A stretch of DNA of 64,000 bases. Origin: Nocardia rosealba. GTDB lineage: Bacteria > Actinomycetota > Actinomycetes > Mycobacteriales > Mycobacteriaceae. Below the pieces are notes generated by a model. It saw only the letters and a program-made list of their open reading frames with translations. It was not told where the DNA came from and did no database searches. The stretch covers positions 1,211,145-1,275,144 of the forward strand of contig NZ_JAIWNA010000002.1 of the NCBI RefSeq assembly GCF_020216065.1, in the 5' to 3' direction. The translations under genes were made by a program, and so were the position numbers. Shown piece by piece: positions 34,982-44,288 of this stretch. The number at the start of each line of letters is the position of its first letter. Positions within the stretch are counted from its first letter, which is position 1.

Positions 34982-36176
34982 CACGAACGATCGCGACATC
35001 GCTGTCCTCGGCGCGGGCATGCACCCGTGGGGCAAGTGGGGCCGCAATTTCGTCGAGTACGGTCTGGTGGCGGCGCGTGCGGCGCTGGCCGATGCCGGGT
35101 TGGACCACCGCGACGTCGGCTACATCGCCGGCGCCGACACCATCCGCAACGGTTACCCCGGCTTCGTCTCGGGTGCGACGTTCGCGCAGGCGCTCGGTTG
35201 GTCGGGTGCGCAGATCTCGAGCAGCTATGCCGCGTGCGCCTCGGGTGCGCAGGCCATCGCCAACGCGCGGGCCCAGATCCTGGCCGGACTGTGCGAGGTC
35301 GCGCTGGTCGTCGGCGCGGATACCACTCCGAAGGGGTTCTTCCAGCCGGTCGGTGGCGAGCGCCGCGACGACCCGGACTGGTTGCGCTTCCATCTACTCG
35401 GCGCCACCAACCCCATCTATTTCGCGCTGTACGCCCGCCGCCGGATGGCCTTGCACGGCGCCACCCTCGACGACTTCGCCGCCGTCAAGGTGAAGAACTC
35501 CAGGCACGGCCTGAACAATCCGAACGCCCGCTACCGCAAGGAGGTCTCGGTCGAGGAGATCTCCGCCTCGGCGGTCGTCTCGGACCCGCTGCGGTTGCTC
35601 GACATCTGTGCGACCAGCGACGGTGGCGCCGCCCTGGTGCTCACGTCGGTGGACTACGCCCGCCGCCACGGCATCACCGATCCGGTGCGCATCTCCGCGC
35701 TGTCGACGGTCACGCCGACGTTCCCCAAGACCGTGCTCGATCTGCCGGATTTCTCGACGGATTCGGCGGTGGCCGTCGAGCCGCCCTCGCGCACCTTCCG
35801 GTCGGCCATCGCCCACGCCGCCTACGAGGAGGCCGGTATCGGTCCCGAAGACCTGTCCCTGGCGGAGGTCTACGACCTGTCGACCGCGCTGGAGCTGGAC
35901 TGGTACGAGGACATCGGGCTCTGCGAGACAGGCGAAGCGGAGGCTCTGCTGCGCAGTGGCGCGACCACCTTGGGCGGACGGGTGCCGGTGAATCCCAGCG
36001 GCGGCCTGGCCTGCTTCGGCGAGGCCATCCCCGCCCAGGCCATCGCCCAGATCTGCGAACTCACCTGGCAGTTGCGTGGTCAGGCCGAGGGCCGCCAGGT
36101 GGACAACGCCCGCGCAGGCATCGCGGTGAACCAGGGCCTGTTCGGCCACGGATCAGCGATCATCGCCACACGCTGA
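34974..36176 (+). CDS. SCP2/lipid-transfer-type thiolase (Rv1627c-like)
   Basis: A 400-aa thiolase-fold protein. AACASGAQA near residue 85 carries the nucleophile-type Cys, NPSGGLACFGEAIPAQ near 342 and the C-terminal NQGLFGHGS follow the lipid-transfer-protein thiolase pattern. VLGAGMHPWGKWGRNFVEYG at the N-terminus matches my recollection of M. tuberculosis Rv1627c. It likely cleaves or condenses steroid-derived acyl-CoA together with the DUF35 protein. Expected regulation by KstR through the box at 34507. Confidence 0.9.
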   Translation: MTDTNDRDIAVLGAGMHPWGKWGRNFVEYGLVAARAALADAGLDHRDVGYIAGADTIRNGYPGFVSGATFAQALGWSGAQISSSYAACASGAQAIANARAQILAGLCEVALVVGADTTPKGFFQPVGGERRDDPDWLRFHLLGATNPIYFALYARRRMALHGATLDDFAAVKVKNSRHGLNNPNARYRKEVSVEEISASAVVSDPLRLLDICATSDGGAALVLTSVDYARRHGITDPVRISALSTVTPTFPKTVLDLPDFSTDSAVAVEPPSRTFRSAIAHAAYEEAGIGPEDLSLAEVYDLSTALELDWYEDIGLCETGEAEALLRSGATTLGGRVPVNPSGGLACFGEAIPAQAIAQICELTWQLRGQAEGRQVDNARAGIAVNQGLFGHGSAIIATR

Positions 36177-36310
36177 CCCACGGCGTCGTTCCCCGCGGCG
36201 CGCAGGATCGGATCCGCGACCTGCGCGCGTGGGGTATCGGCGCCGCGCGGAATTCGGGATACTGTTCGTTACCCCATCGACCGGGCGCTTCGACCCATCG
36301 GAGGACTGCC

Positions 36311-38170
36311 GTGTCCACAGCGATATCCGCTCCGTCGACGATGCCGGTCGCGCAGGGCACCGAAGGCGGTGGCGCCGCCCTCGATCAGGTCGCGCTCATG
36401 ACCGGTGCGGCCGCGGTGATCGGTGCGGTGCTGCTGTGGGTGGCCTACCTGCACCGGACCCGCCGCATCACCTGGCTGCAGCGGCTGGCCGACTTCAGCG
36501 GGCGCATCATGAACCGGCCGGGCTGGGTGGCGCTCCCGATCGCGATGTTCCTCGCGACCATCTTGACGGCGTTTCTCGGCTTCATCTGGGATGTGAGCCT
36601 GCACGTCGGCAAAGGCCGCGACGCCGGACCGCTGGCCAATCCGGCGCACTACTTCATCCTTGTCGGCCTGTTCTTCCTCTTCATGGCGGGCATGCTTGCC
36701 GTCATCCTGCCGCTCGACGAGAAGCCGGGCCGGGCCGCGGTGAAGATCACCCGCGACTGGTACGCCCCCGTGGGCGGCATCCTGATCGCCGGTGCCGGTC
36801 TGTACGCGCTGATCGGTTTTCCGCTCGACGACATCTGGCATCGGCTGTTCGGCCAGGATGTCACGCTCTGGGGGCCCACTCACCTGATGCTCATCGGTGG
36901 TGCGGGCCTGTCGCTGATCGGCGTGTTGCTGCTCGAACTCGAAGGCCGGTACAACCGGCCCGACCCCGCGCGCATCGACGGCCGGGTGTTGTGGGCGGTT
37001 CAGGGCTTCGCTTTCGGCGGCCTGGTGATCGGGCTGTCGGTGTTCGGCGTCGAATTCGACTTCGGTGTGCAGCAGTTCCGGCTGGTGCTGCAACCGATGC
37101 TGATCGTCTTCGCCGCGACGATCGCCCTGATCTCGGCGCGGCTCACGCTCGGCCCGCTCAGCACGTTGCTGCTCGTGGCCTTCGCCTTCGGTGTGCGCTG
37201 GGTCGTCGCGGTCCTGGTCGGCACCGGATTCGAGGCGCCGCGCAACGTGTTTCCGCTGTACCTCGGTGCCGCGGTCGTGGTCGAATTGCTGGCTCTCCTG
37301 CCGTTGATCCGCCGACCGCTCTGGTGGGGCGCGCTGGCCGGGCTCGGGGTGGCGACGGTGGGCATCTGGCTCGAATCGCTGTGGATCGAGCGGATGTTCG
37401 TCAATCCCTGGGTCGCCGGGATGTGGCCCGAACTGCTGGCGATGGCGGTGCCGGTCGGTGTGGCGGGCGGTGTGATCGGCGCGATGCTTGGCACTGTGCT
37501 GCGCGGCGAGCCATTGCCCAGGCCCGCGGTGCGCCGCGGACTGGTTGTCGCCGCGGTGGTGATCGCCGCCGCGGCCACCACGAACGGGCTGATCATCCGG
37601 GTACCGGAGAACGCGTCGGCGACGGTCGTGCTCACCGACGCCGAGCCCGTCCGGGGCGGGCGGATGGTCACCGCCGACATCCGGCTCTCCCCCACCGATC
37701 TGATCGGTGCCGATCCGGAATGGGTGGAGATCCTGGCCTGGCAGGGCGGTACCGGTGACGACAGTCCCGGCCACGGCCTGGTCGTGGACAAACTGCGTCG
37801 CGTCGCCGACGACCACTTCGTTTCCACCCGCCCGGTGCCCGTGCACGGCACCTGGAAAACGGTGCTGCGCCTGCAGGACGGGCGCATGCAATCCGCGCTG
37901 CCCCTCTTCATGCCGCTCGATCCCGGCATCGGCGCCGCGGAGGTGGCCGCGCCCGCGAGCTTCACGCGGCCGTTCGTCGAGGAGATCTCGGTGTTGCAGC
38001 GCGAGCGGTCCTTCGACCATCCGTCCTGGCTGATCGGCCTGGCCGGCCTGGTGGTGCTGGCATGCAGCCTGGCCTTGATCGCGGCGATGGCGTGGGGCGC
38101 CGCGCGCGTCAACGATCGCTATCTGGCGGCGGGCAGCACACCGGATCAGAAGGCAACGGTCGACACGTGA
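36311..38170 (+). CDS. polytopic membrane protein with exported beta domain
   Basis: A 619-aa integral-membrane protein of unknown function with roughly 12 hydrophobic spans in the first 430 residues. Residues about 440-575 form an exterior beta-rich domain (VRGGRMVTADIRLSPTDL, GTWKTVLRLQDGRMQ) that recalls FixH/YtkA-like copper-protein domains; a last TM follows (HPSWLIGLAGLVVLACSLALIAAM). Membrane-facing histidines occur in DVSLHVG, NPAHYF and GPTHLM. GTG 36311 follows GGAGGACTGCC. First of four genes joined by 4-bp overlaps. A redox or copper role is inferred only. Confidence 0.75.
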   Translation: MSTAISAPSTMPVAQGTEGGGAALDQVALMTGAAAVIGAVLLWVAYLHRTRRITWLQRLADFSGRIMNRPGWVALPIAMFLATILTAFLGFIWDVSLHVGKGRDAGPLANPAHYFILVGLFFLFMAGMLAVILPLDEKPGRAAVKITRDWYAPVGGILIAGAGLYALIGFPLDDIWHRLFGQDVTLWGPTHLMLIGGAGLSLIGVLLLELEGRYNRPDPARIDGRVLWAVQGFAFGGLVIGLSVFGVEFDFGVQQFRLVLQPMLIVFAATIALISARLTLGPLSTLLLVAFAFGVRWVVAVLVGTGFEAPRNVFPLYLGAAVVVELLALLPLIRRPLWWGALAGLGVATVGIWLESLWIERMFVNPWVAGMWPELLAMAVPVGVAGGVIGAMLGTVLRGEPLPRPAVRRGLVVAAVVIAAAATTNGLIIRVPENASATVVLTDAEPVRGGRMVTADIRLSPTDLIGADPEWVEILAWQGGTGDDSPGHGLVVDKLRRVADDHFVSTRPVPVHGTWKTVLRLQDGRMQSALPLFMPLDPGIGAAEVAAPASFTRPFVEEISVLQRERSFDHPSWLIGLAGLVVLACSLALIAAMAWGAARVNDRYLAAGSTPDQKATVDT

Positions 38171-38361
38171 TCCGCCAGGAGAACGTCGACATTCTCGCCG
38201 ACCACTCCCTGCTGCTGGCGATTCCGGCCTTCCTGCCCGCGGTCGCGCTGGTCGGGTTGGTGTTGTTCATCGCGATGCGCGATCGGCGCGCGGAGAGGCG
38301 CGAAAACGAAGGCGCCGGAACCGAATCCACGCAGACCGATGGCAGTGAGGAGAATCCGTGA
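38167..38361 (+). CDS. small single-TM protein
   Basis: A 64-aa protein with one membrane helix (LLLAIPAFLPAVALVGLVLFIAM) and a charged C-terminal tail. GTG 38167 overlaps the stop of the large membrane protein (GTGA) and its own end overlaps the lipoprotein start, so it is translated as part of the set. The size and layout recall small assembly subunits of respiratory enzymes, but there is no diagnostic motif. Confidence 0.7.
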   Translation: MIRQENVDILADHSLLLAIPAFLPAVALVGLVLFIAMRDRRAERRENEGAGTESTQTDGSEENP

Positions 38362-38726
38362 GTACTCGTCGACTCGGGTTCGGTCTTGTGACGGTCTCCG
38401 TGGGTGCGCTGCTGATGGGCTGCTCATCGGGCGAGCCGACCGTCGAGCCGGTGGCGACCGCACGCACCATCGACATCCGGATAGCCGACGGCGAAGTGTC
38501 TCCGGTCAATACGCGCACCGAAGCAGAGGTCGGGCAACGCATCGTGTTGCGGGTCGACAGTGACGCCACCGACGAACTGCATGTCCACTCCGCTCCCGCG
38601 CACACCTTTCCCGTCGCCGCGGCCGCCGGCCAGGAGTTCGAATTCACGGTGGCGGTTCCGGGCCAGGTGGACATCGAACTCCACCACCTCGGACGGACGG
38701 TGACGACGCTGCTGGTCCGGCGTTGA
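38358..38726 (+). CDS. cupredoxin-like lipoprotein
   Basis: A 122-aa exported lipoprotein; lipobox LLMGC with lipidated Cys22. The mature part is a beta-sandwich like EfeO/plastocyanin domains (IDIRIADGEVSP, VGQRIVLRVDSDATDELHVHS, PGQVDIELHHLG). The usual type-1 copper Cys is absent; HVH and HH could bind a metal. GTG 38358 and TTG of the next gene both overlap neighbours by 4 bp. Probably faces the outside next to the two membrane proteins. Confidence 0.78.
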   Translation: MSTRRLGFGLVTVSVGALLMGCSSGEPTVEPVATARTIDIRIADGEVSPVNTRTEAEVGQRIVLRVDSDATDELHVHSAPAHTFPVAAAAGQEFEFTVAVPGQVDIELHHLGRTVTTLLVRR

Positions 38727-40051
38727 GCCCCCTCGCCCACGGCCTCAACGGTGCCGCGGACCTGCCGATTCCGCTCACGTACGCCCTGGTCGGTGCGGCG
38801 TGGGCGCTGACCTTCTCGTTCGCGCTGCTGTTCGTGGCCTGGCGTCAGCCGCGACTCGACCCGGAGTCGCCGGGATGGCCGCTACCCACGCCGGTGCGGC
38901 TGATGATCGACGCTCCCGTGACTCGCGGCATAATTTCCGCGATCAGCGTGGTGTCGACCGTGTGCGTGCTCGTCATCGCGGTGTTCGGTTCCGCCGATCC
39001 GGCCCTCAATCCGGTTCCCGGAGTGCTGTATATCGGCGTCTGGGTCGGGGTGATGGTGGCGTCGCTGCTGATCGGACCGGTCTGGAAGGTCATCTCCCCG
39101 ATCAGGGCGATCCATCGATTCGGCTGTCTATTGCTGCGGCGCACGCCGGAACACGGAATTATCCGCTATCGCGAGGAGTGGGGAAACCTCCCCGCCGCTG
39201 TCGGCCTGTTCTCCTTCGTGTGGCTGGAGTTGGCCTGGCGTACACCGGGTTCGGTGGCCTCGGTGCTGACCTGGCTGATCGGCTACCTCGTCGTCACCCC
39301 GATCGGCCTCGTACTGTTCGGCACCGTGTGGGCAGAGCGCGCCGACCCGCTCGAGGTGTACAGCACGCTACTGGCGCACCTGAGTCCGTTCGGCCGCGAC
39401 CGCGCGGGACAGCCGGTGCTGCGGATGCCGCTGAACAATCTCGCGGGAACCCCCGGGCTCGCCGGATCGGTAGCGGTCGCCGCGACATTGCTCGGATCCA
39501 CCGCCTTCGACAGCTTCTCCACATTCCCGTGGTGGCGCGAACGGGTCGACGACCTGGCCCCGGTGGTCGACCCGACACTGGTGCGCACGGCCGGGCTGCT
39601 GGTCTTCATCGGGGTCGTGGGCGGGCTGTTCTCCGTCGCCGCGCGCGCCACCGGCGGTGTCTCCTCCGCCGAACGCGCGCTGCTCCCACGGCGGCTGGCG
39701 CTCAGCCTCACCCCGATCATCGCCGGTTACCTTGTCGCCCACTACCTCACGTTTCTCGTCGAGAAGGGACAGGCGACGGTGCTGCTGTTCGCGGACCCGC
39801 TCGACCGTGGCTGGAATCTCGCGGGCCTGGCCGATCGAGACGTTGCCTACGTGCTGTCGAGCCATCCGAGTGTGCTCGCCACCTGCAAGGTGCTCGCTGT
39901 CCTGATCGGCCACCTCCTCGGCGTCGCCGCCGCACACGACCGATGCCTGCTCCTACTCCCCCCTCGTCACCGGCTGACCGGCCAGTTGGCCTTGATGCTG
40001 ACCATGGTCGCCTTCACCTTCACCGGGCTGTATCTGCTGTTCGGGGGATAG
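38723..40051 (+). CDS. polytopic membrane protein, unknown
   Basis: A 442-aa integral-membrane protein with about 10-11 helices. Conserved-looking loops are SPIRAIHRFGCLLLRR and HLSPFGRDRAGQPVLRMPLNNLAG. TTG 38723 overlaps the lipoprotein stop (TTGA), so translation is coupled. I recall similar actinobacterial membrane proteins next to cupredoxin lipoproteins but cannot assign a reaction. Last gene of the cluster 36311-40051. Confidence 0.78.
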   Translation: MSPLAHGLNGAADLPIPLTYALVGAAWALTFSFALLFVAWRQPRLDPESPGWPLPTPVRLMIDAPVTRGIISAISVVSTVCVLVIAVFGSADPALNPVPGVLYIGVWVGVMVASLLIGPVWKVISPIRAIHRFGCLLLRRTPEHGIIRYREEWGNLPAAVGLFSFVWLELAWRTPGSVASVLTWLIGYLVVTPIGLVLFGTVWAERADPLEVYSTLLAHLSPFGRDRAGQPVLRMPLNNLAGTPGLAGSVAVAATLLGSTAFDSFSTFPWWRERVDDLAPVVDPTLVRTAGLLVFIGVVGGLFSVAARATGGVSSAERALLPRRLALSLTPIIAGYLVAHYLTFLVEKGQATVLLFADPLDRGWNLAGLADRDVAYVLSSHPSVLATCKVLAVLIGHLLGVAAAHDRCLLLLPPRHRLTGQLALMLTMVAFTFTGLYLLFGG

Positions 40052-40152
40052 TACGTTCGACCACGACGTCCGCTGGTAGCTTGGCCCTGTGCCCCAAGGG
40101 CATTCGAACCTGGCAGCTTTCGCCTGTGCGAACACGGTCACGCCGGCGGACG

Positions 40153-40800
40153 TCAGGCGGTCGTCTGTGCGTCGCCGTAGACGACGAGCCAGATGGCGCG
40201 GCCCAGCGATTCGGCCAGCTCCTCGTCGGTGATGCCCGTTTCCGAAGCGAAAGCGACCGTGAGTGTCCGTTCGACCATCGAGGTGAGAACCAGGGCGGTC
40301 GACGGCGGATCGAGTCGGGGTGCTACGCGGCCTGCCGCGCGCTCGGTGTCGAGGCGGGTACACACCAGTTCGGCGAAGCCGGCAACCCTCGTCCGCCAGT
40401 AGCGCGCCACCGCGCGGTCGTAGGCCGACACCTCGCTCAGGGCGAGCAGTAGGTAGCGGTGTGCACGGAAGCCGCTGATCATCGCGGCGATCGCCGCGAC
40501 GACACCGGCCTGCTCGTCGGTGTGTTCTGCGCGCCACCACGTTTCGGCGGCCGCGAAGAGGTCGGCGGTGGCCAGTTCGGCCATCCGGACCAGCAGGCTG
40601 CTCTTGTCCGGAAAGTAGCGGTAGAAGGTCGATCGGGCCGCGCCGGACGCGGCCGCGATCCGCTGCACGGCGAGCTCGGTGTACGGCGTGCCGTCGGCGA
40701 GCAGGTCCTCCACCGCGCGCAGTACCCGGCGCTCGAACTCCACCCGCCGGTCGTCGGAGGATTTGCGGGCCGATCGCGGGACGCGCGTCAGCGAGGGCAT
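40153..40800 (-). CDS. TetR/AcrR family regulator
   Basis: A 215-aa repressor. HTH: VLRAVEDLLADGTPYTELAVQRIAAASGAARSTFYRYFPDKSSLL, residues about 25-70. It is divergent from a flavin monooxygenase gene; the perfect palindrome at 40962-40978 in the shared spacer is its probable operator. The 101 bp downstream to 40052 hold no gene. Confidence 0.9.
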   Translation of the reverse strand: MPSLTRVPRSARKSSDDRRVEFERRVLRAVEDLLADGTPYTELAVQRIAAASGAARSTFYRYFPDKSSLLVRMAELATADLFAAAETWWRAEHTDEQAGVVAAIAAMISGFRAHRYLLLALSEVSAYDRAVARYWRTRVAGFAELVCTRLDTERAAGRVAPRLDPPSTALVLTSMVERTLTVAFASETGITDEELAESLGRAIWLVVYGDAQTTA

Positions 40801-40961
40801 CGGCGCCCTGGATCCCGCTCGGCGCCGCGCTCGTGTGCTGGGGGCATGCCCTCATTGTGCCTGCCGCGCCGCGTATGTCGCTCCCGGGAGCGGTACACCT
40901 CCGGCAAACATGTTGTGGCCGTGCGGTATTGACTCGGAGTGTGACGCACCTCATCATTTTA

Positions 40962-40978
40962 TCGGACATACTGTCCGA
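40962..40978. promoter_or_regulatory. perfect 17-bp palindrome, TetR-type operator
   Basis: TCGGACA-TAC-TGTCCGA is a perfect 7+3+7 inverted repeat, seven bases before ATG 40985, between the TetR gene and the monooxygenase gene. Its form and place suit repression of the monooxygenase operon. Confidence 0.7.
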
Positions 40979-40984
40979 GACTCG

Positions 40985-42412
40985 ATGACCGAGGCGGCTC
41001 ACATGACCCCTTCCCCAGTCCCCAGCATCGAGTCCGCCGATGTCGTTGTGGTCGGTGCGCGCTGCGCCGGCTCCGCGACAGCGCTCACCTTGGCCGCGGC
41101 CGGTCGCCGAGTGATCGTCCTGGATTCCGCTCCCCTGCCCTCGGATACGTTGTCCACACATCTGCTCTGGCCCGCGGGCATGGCCGAACTCCAGCGACTG
41201 GGCGTCCTTCCCGAGGTGGCCGCACTCGGCGCGCCCCAGCTGACCCACGCCTATGCCGAAGGCGCGGGATTCGGTATCGGGTCGGCGTTCCAGCCGGTCG
41301 ACGGCATCGACTACGCGATGTGCGTGCGGCGGACCGGACTCGACGGGGTGCTCGTGCGGGCGGTGATCGCGGCGGGCGCCGACGTGCGGCCGAGATGCCG
41401 GGTGGAATCCGTGGTCTTCGACGGAAACCGCTGTGCCGGTGTGCGATACAGCGACAGCGCCGGCGCCGTCACCGAGATCAAGGCGGCGCTGGTAGTCGGT
41501 GCGGACGGGCGGCGCAGCACCGTCGCCCGCGCGGTCGGCGCGGAGGAGCCGTTCCTGACGGTGCCCAGCGGCCGTGACTGCTATTTCGCCTATTGGCGTG
41601 ACTCACCCGATGCCGCACGCCACATCGCCGCGCAGTGGCGGGTCGGGGCGGATCTGGGCACCGCGTTCCCCTGTGACGACGGTCTGGTACTGAGCCTGGT
41701 GCAACCGCCACGCGTCGAAGGCAGGCTCGGTTCGGGCGTGGCCGAGCACCGCTATTCCTCGGCGGTTCAACGGATTCCGGGGCTGGTCGACCGGCTACGC
41801 GGTTGCGAACGAGTCGGGCGCGTCCGGTCGGCCGTCGGCATCGCCTCGTACTTCCGTCATTCCGCGGGCCCCGGCTGGGCGCTGCCCGGCGACGCGGGCC
41901 ATTTCAAGGATCCCGTCACCGCGCAGGGGATCCGTGACGCACTGCACTACGGTCGGCGGCTGGCCGAAGCCGTCACCGATGTCCTCGACGACCCGGCCGA
42001 TCTGGATGCGGCACTGGCACAGTGGGAGCGCACGCGGGTGATCGAGTGCCGCGACATCTTCCACTGGACCAACCGGCTCGCCCGCGGTGAGGCCATGCGG
42101 CCCTTGGAGATCGAGCTCTACCGCATCGCCGAGGTGGATGCCGAGCTGGCCGAGATCACCACCGGCATCTTCTCGCGCACGCGCAAACCCGCCGATCTCT
42201 ACACCCCGGTTCGCGCGTTGCGGCTCGGCTGGGACGCGCTGCGCCATCAACGCGACCAGGTGCCCGCTGTCCTCGCCGACATGGCGCGCGAGATCCGCGA
42301 CGCGGTCGCCGAACGACAGATGACGCGAACCACGTTGCGTGGCAATCCTCCTCGGGTGCCGATGCCCACACCGCTCACCTCTGCGACACCCGGAGCTCAG
42401 CATGTCCGATAG
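40985..42412 (+). CDS. FAD-dependent monooxygenase/geranylgeranyl-reductase-like
   Basis: A 475-aa flavoprotein. VVVVGARCAGSATALTLAAAG is the FAD Rossmann motif near residue 19, VVGADGRRSTVARAVG is the DG motif and GDAGHFKDPVTAQGIRDAL the second FAD motif. This is the PHBH-like class-A monooxygenase/GG-reductase fold. ATG 40985 directly follows the operator; ATG 41003 with GAGGCGG upstream is an alternative start. It overlaps the next flavoprotein gene by 11 bp. Substrate unknown. Confidence 0.85.
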   Translation: MTEAAHMTPSPVPSIESADVVVVGARCAGSATALTLAAAGRRVIVLDSAPLPSDTLSTHLLWPAGMAELQRLGVLPEVAALGAPQLTHAYAEGAGFGIGSAFQPVDGIDYAMCVRRTGLDGVLVRAVIAAGADVRPRCRVESVVFDGNRCAGVRYSDSAGAVTEIKAALVVGADGRRSTVARAVGAEEPFLTVPSGRDCYFAYWRDSPDAARHIAAQWRVGADLGTAFPCDDGLVLSLVQPPRVEGRLGSGVAEHRYSSAVQRIPGLVDRLRGCERVGRVRSAVGIASYFRHSAGPGWALPGDAGHFKDPVTAQGIRDALHYGRRLAEAVTDVLDDPADLDAALAQWERTRVIECRDIFHWTNRLARGEAMRPLEIELYRIAEVDAELAEITTGIFSRTRKPADLYTPVRALRLGWDALRHQRDQVPAVLADMAREIRDAVAERQMTRTTLRGNPPRVPMPTPLTSATPGAQHVR

Positions 42413-44177
42413 CCCGCTCACCTGCACCCGCCGCACAGCCCTGCGAGCCGGGCTGGCCGTCGGTGCCGCACTGGCCGTCCCGGCACCCACGGTGGGCGCC
42501 GCGCCCGGCCCACGCTCGCCGCTGCTCCGAACGACGGGCAAAACTGTCGCGATCTTCGGTGGCGGGATGGCGGGCCTGAGCGCAGCGCACGAACTGGCCG
42601 AACGCGGCTACGACGTGACCGTCTACGAACCCGCTCATCTGGGCGGGAAAGCCCGCAGCCTCGGCGTTCCCGGCACCGCGGGCCCGGGCAGGCAGGATCT
42701 GCCCGGCGAGCACGGCTTCCGCTTCTTTCCCGGCTGCTACCGCAATGTCCCCGATACAATGAGCCGAATCCCGTTCCCGGGCAACCCGAACGGCGTACTC
42801 GACAACCTCGTGCGGGTCGAGGGCACGGTCGCCGGTTTCGAGAACACCGCGCCGATCTTCCTTCCTGTCGAACCGGGCGGCCTCACCCAGCTGACCCCGC
42901 AGGTGATCCAGAACAGCATCATCGGTTCGCTGCGGTTCATCCCCGACCTGCCCGCCCACGAACTGGCCTTCTTCGCCAAACAGATGGCCATGTGGTTCAC
43001 CTCGAGCACGGAACGTCGCTTCGGGCAGTGGGAGTACGTCACCTGGGAACAGATCATGCGGGCCGAGGGCAAGTCGCCTGCCTATCGCAAGTACCTGGTC
43101 AGCGCACTGACCCGGATCACCGTGGCCGCCAAACCGCAGACCAGTTCGGCGCGCACGATCGGCACCATCGGTGAGGCACTCGTTCTGGCAGGTACGGGGC
43201 TCGTGCCGGAGTTCTCCGGCGGGGTGGACCGCATCCTCAACCGGCCGACCAACGCCGCGTGGATCGATCCGTGGGTGGCGTATCTGCGTTCCCTCGGAGT
43301 CCGGTTCGTCCTCGGCCAGGCCGTGACCTCGTTGCGGCTGGCCGGCGGCCGGGTCGAGTCGGCCACGGTGGCCGGTGGCGGTGCCGCGACCACGGTGACC
43401 GCGGATCACTACATCTGCGCCGTTCCCGTCGACCGGGTCGTCGACCTGTTGAGCCCGGCCATCCTCGACGCCGACCCACGCTTGGCCGGGATGCGCGAGC
43501 TGGTCACGGACTGGATGGTCGGCATCCAGTACTTCTTGCGCCGCCCCACCGACATCCCCGAGGGCCACATCGCCGCACTCGGGTCACCGTGGGCGATCAC
43601 CGCGCTGCGCCAGGCACCGATGTGGGTGGGAGATTTCGCCGCGACCTACGGCGACGGTTCCGTCGTGGAATGCCTGTCGGTCGACATCTCCGACTGGGAC
43701 ACCCCCGGGATCCTCTACGGGCGCACCGCCAAGGAGTGCGGTGCCGAGGAGATCGCGGCGGAGGTGTGGGCGCAGCTCACGACCTGGCTCAACACCGGCA
43801 CCGGCTGGTTGCGCGACGAGGACATCCACTCCTGGCACCTCGACCCCGGTATCACCTGGTCCGGGAACGGCATTCACAACGAGACCCCGCTCTTGGTCAA
43901 TACGGTCGGGTCCTACGACAACCGGCCCGACGCGCACTGCGCGATTCCGAATCTCTACTTCGGCGGCGACCACATTCGCAGCCATATCGACCTGGCGACG
44001 ATGGAGGGGGCCAACGAATCCGGGCGCGCCGCGGCCAATGCGGTCCTCGACTCGGCCGACGATCCGGGCAGCCGGGCGACCCGCTTCCCGCTGGTCGACC
44101 TGCCCGTCTTCGCCGGTGCCAAAGCCGTCGACGCCGACCGCTTCCGAGCCGGACTGCCGCACCTGCTCGACAGCTGA
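42402..44177 (+). CDS. Tat-exported FAD-dependent amine-oxidase-fold oxidoreductase
   Basis: A 591-aa phytoene-desaturase/amine-oxidase-like flavoprotein. The N-terminus TRRTALRAGLAVGAALAVPAP is a twin-arginine signal, then the FAD motif VAIFGGGMAGLSAAHELAERG begins near residue 48. NLYFGGDHIRSHIDLATMEGANESG is the C-terminal FAD-contact segment. Tat export fits a protein that folds with FAD in the cytoplasm. ATG 42402 lies inside the end of the preceding gene; the 21-residue longer reading is unlikely. Relatives include HpnE-like and carotenoid enzymes; the substrate is unknown. Confidence 0.88.
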   Translation: MSDSPLTCTRRTALRAGLAVGAALAVPAPTVGAAPGPRSPLLRTTGKTVAIFGGGMAGLSAAHELAERGYDVTVYEPAHLGGKARSLGVPGTAGPGRQDLPGEHGFRFFPGCYRNVPDTMSRIPFPGNPNGVLDNLVRVEGTVAGFENTAPIFLPVEPGGLTQLTPQVIQNSIIGSLRFIPDLPAHELAFFAKQMAMWFTSSTERRFGQWEYVTWEQIMRAEGKSPAYRKYLVSALTRITVAAKPQTSSARTIGTIGEALVLAGTGLVPEFSGGVDRILNRPTNAAWIDPWVAYLRSLGVRFVLGQAVTSLRLAGGRVESATVAGGGAATTVTADHYICAVPVDRVVDLLSPAILDADPRLAGMRELVTDWMVGIQYFLRRPTDIPEGHIAALGSPWAITALRQAPMWVGDFAATYGDGSVVECLSVDISDWDTPGILYGRTAKECGAEEIAAEVWAQLTTWLNTGTGWLRDEDIHSWHLDPGITWSGNGIHNETPLLVNTVGSYDNRPDAHCAIPNLYFGGDHIRSHIDLATMEGANESGRAAANAVLDSADDPGSRATRFPLVDLPVFAGAKAVDADRFRAGLPHLLDS

Positions 44178-44288
44178 TTCGGTCAGCGCGCCCGCACCAT
44201 CGGCACGTGGCAGGCCTGCTCCGTGAAACACTGTCCGGTGACCGCGAACCGAACGGTCGACTGCCCGCGATGCCGAGAGGAGACGGCC

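Noticed and set aside
35027..36310. Upstream extension of the 36311 membrane protein to a 1047-aa product
   Set aside because: The extra part is the thiolase gene read in a wrong frame (low-complexity Arg/Gly-rich), and GGAGG marks GTG 36311.
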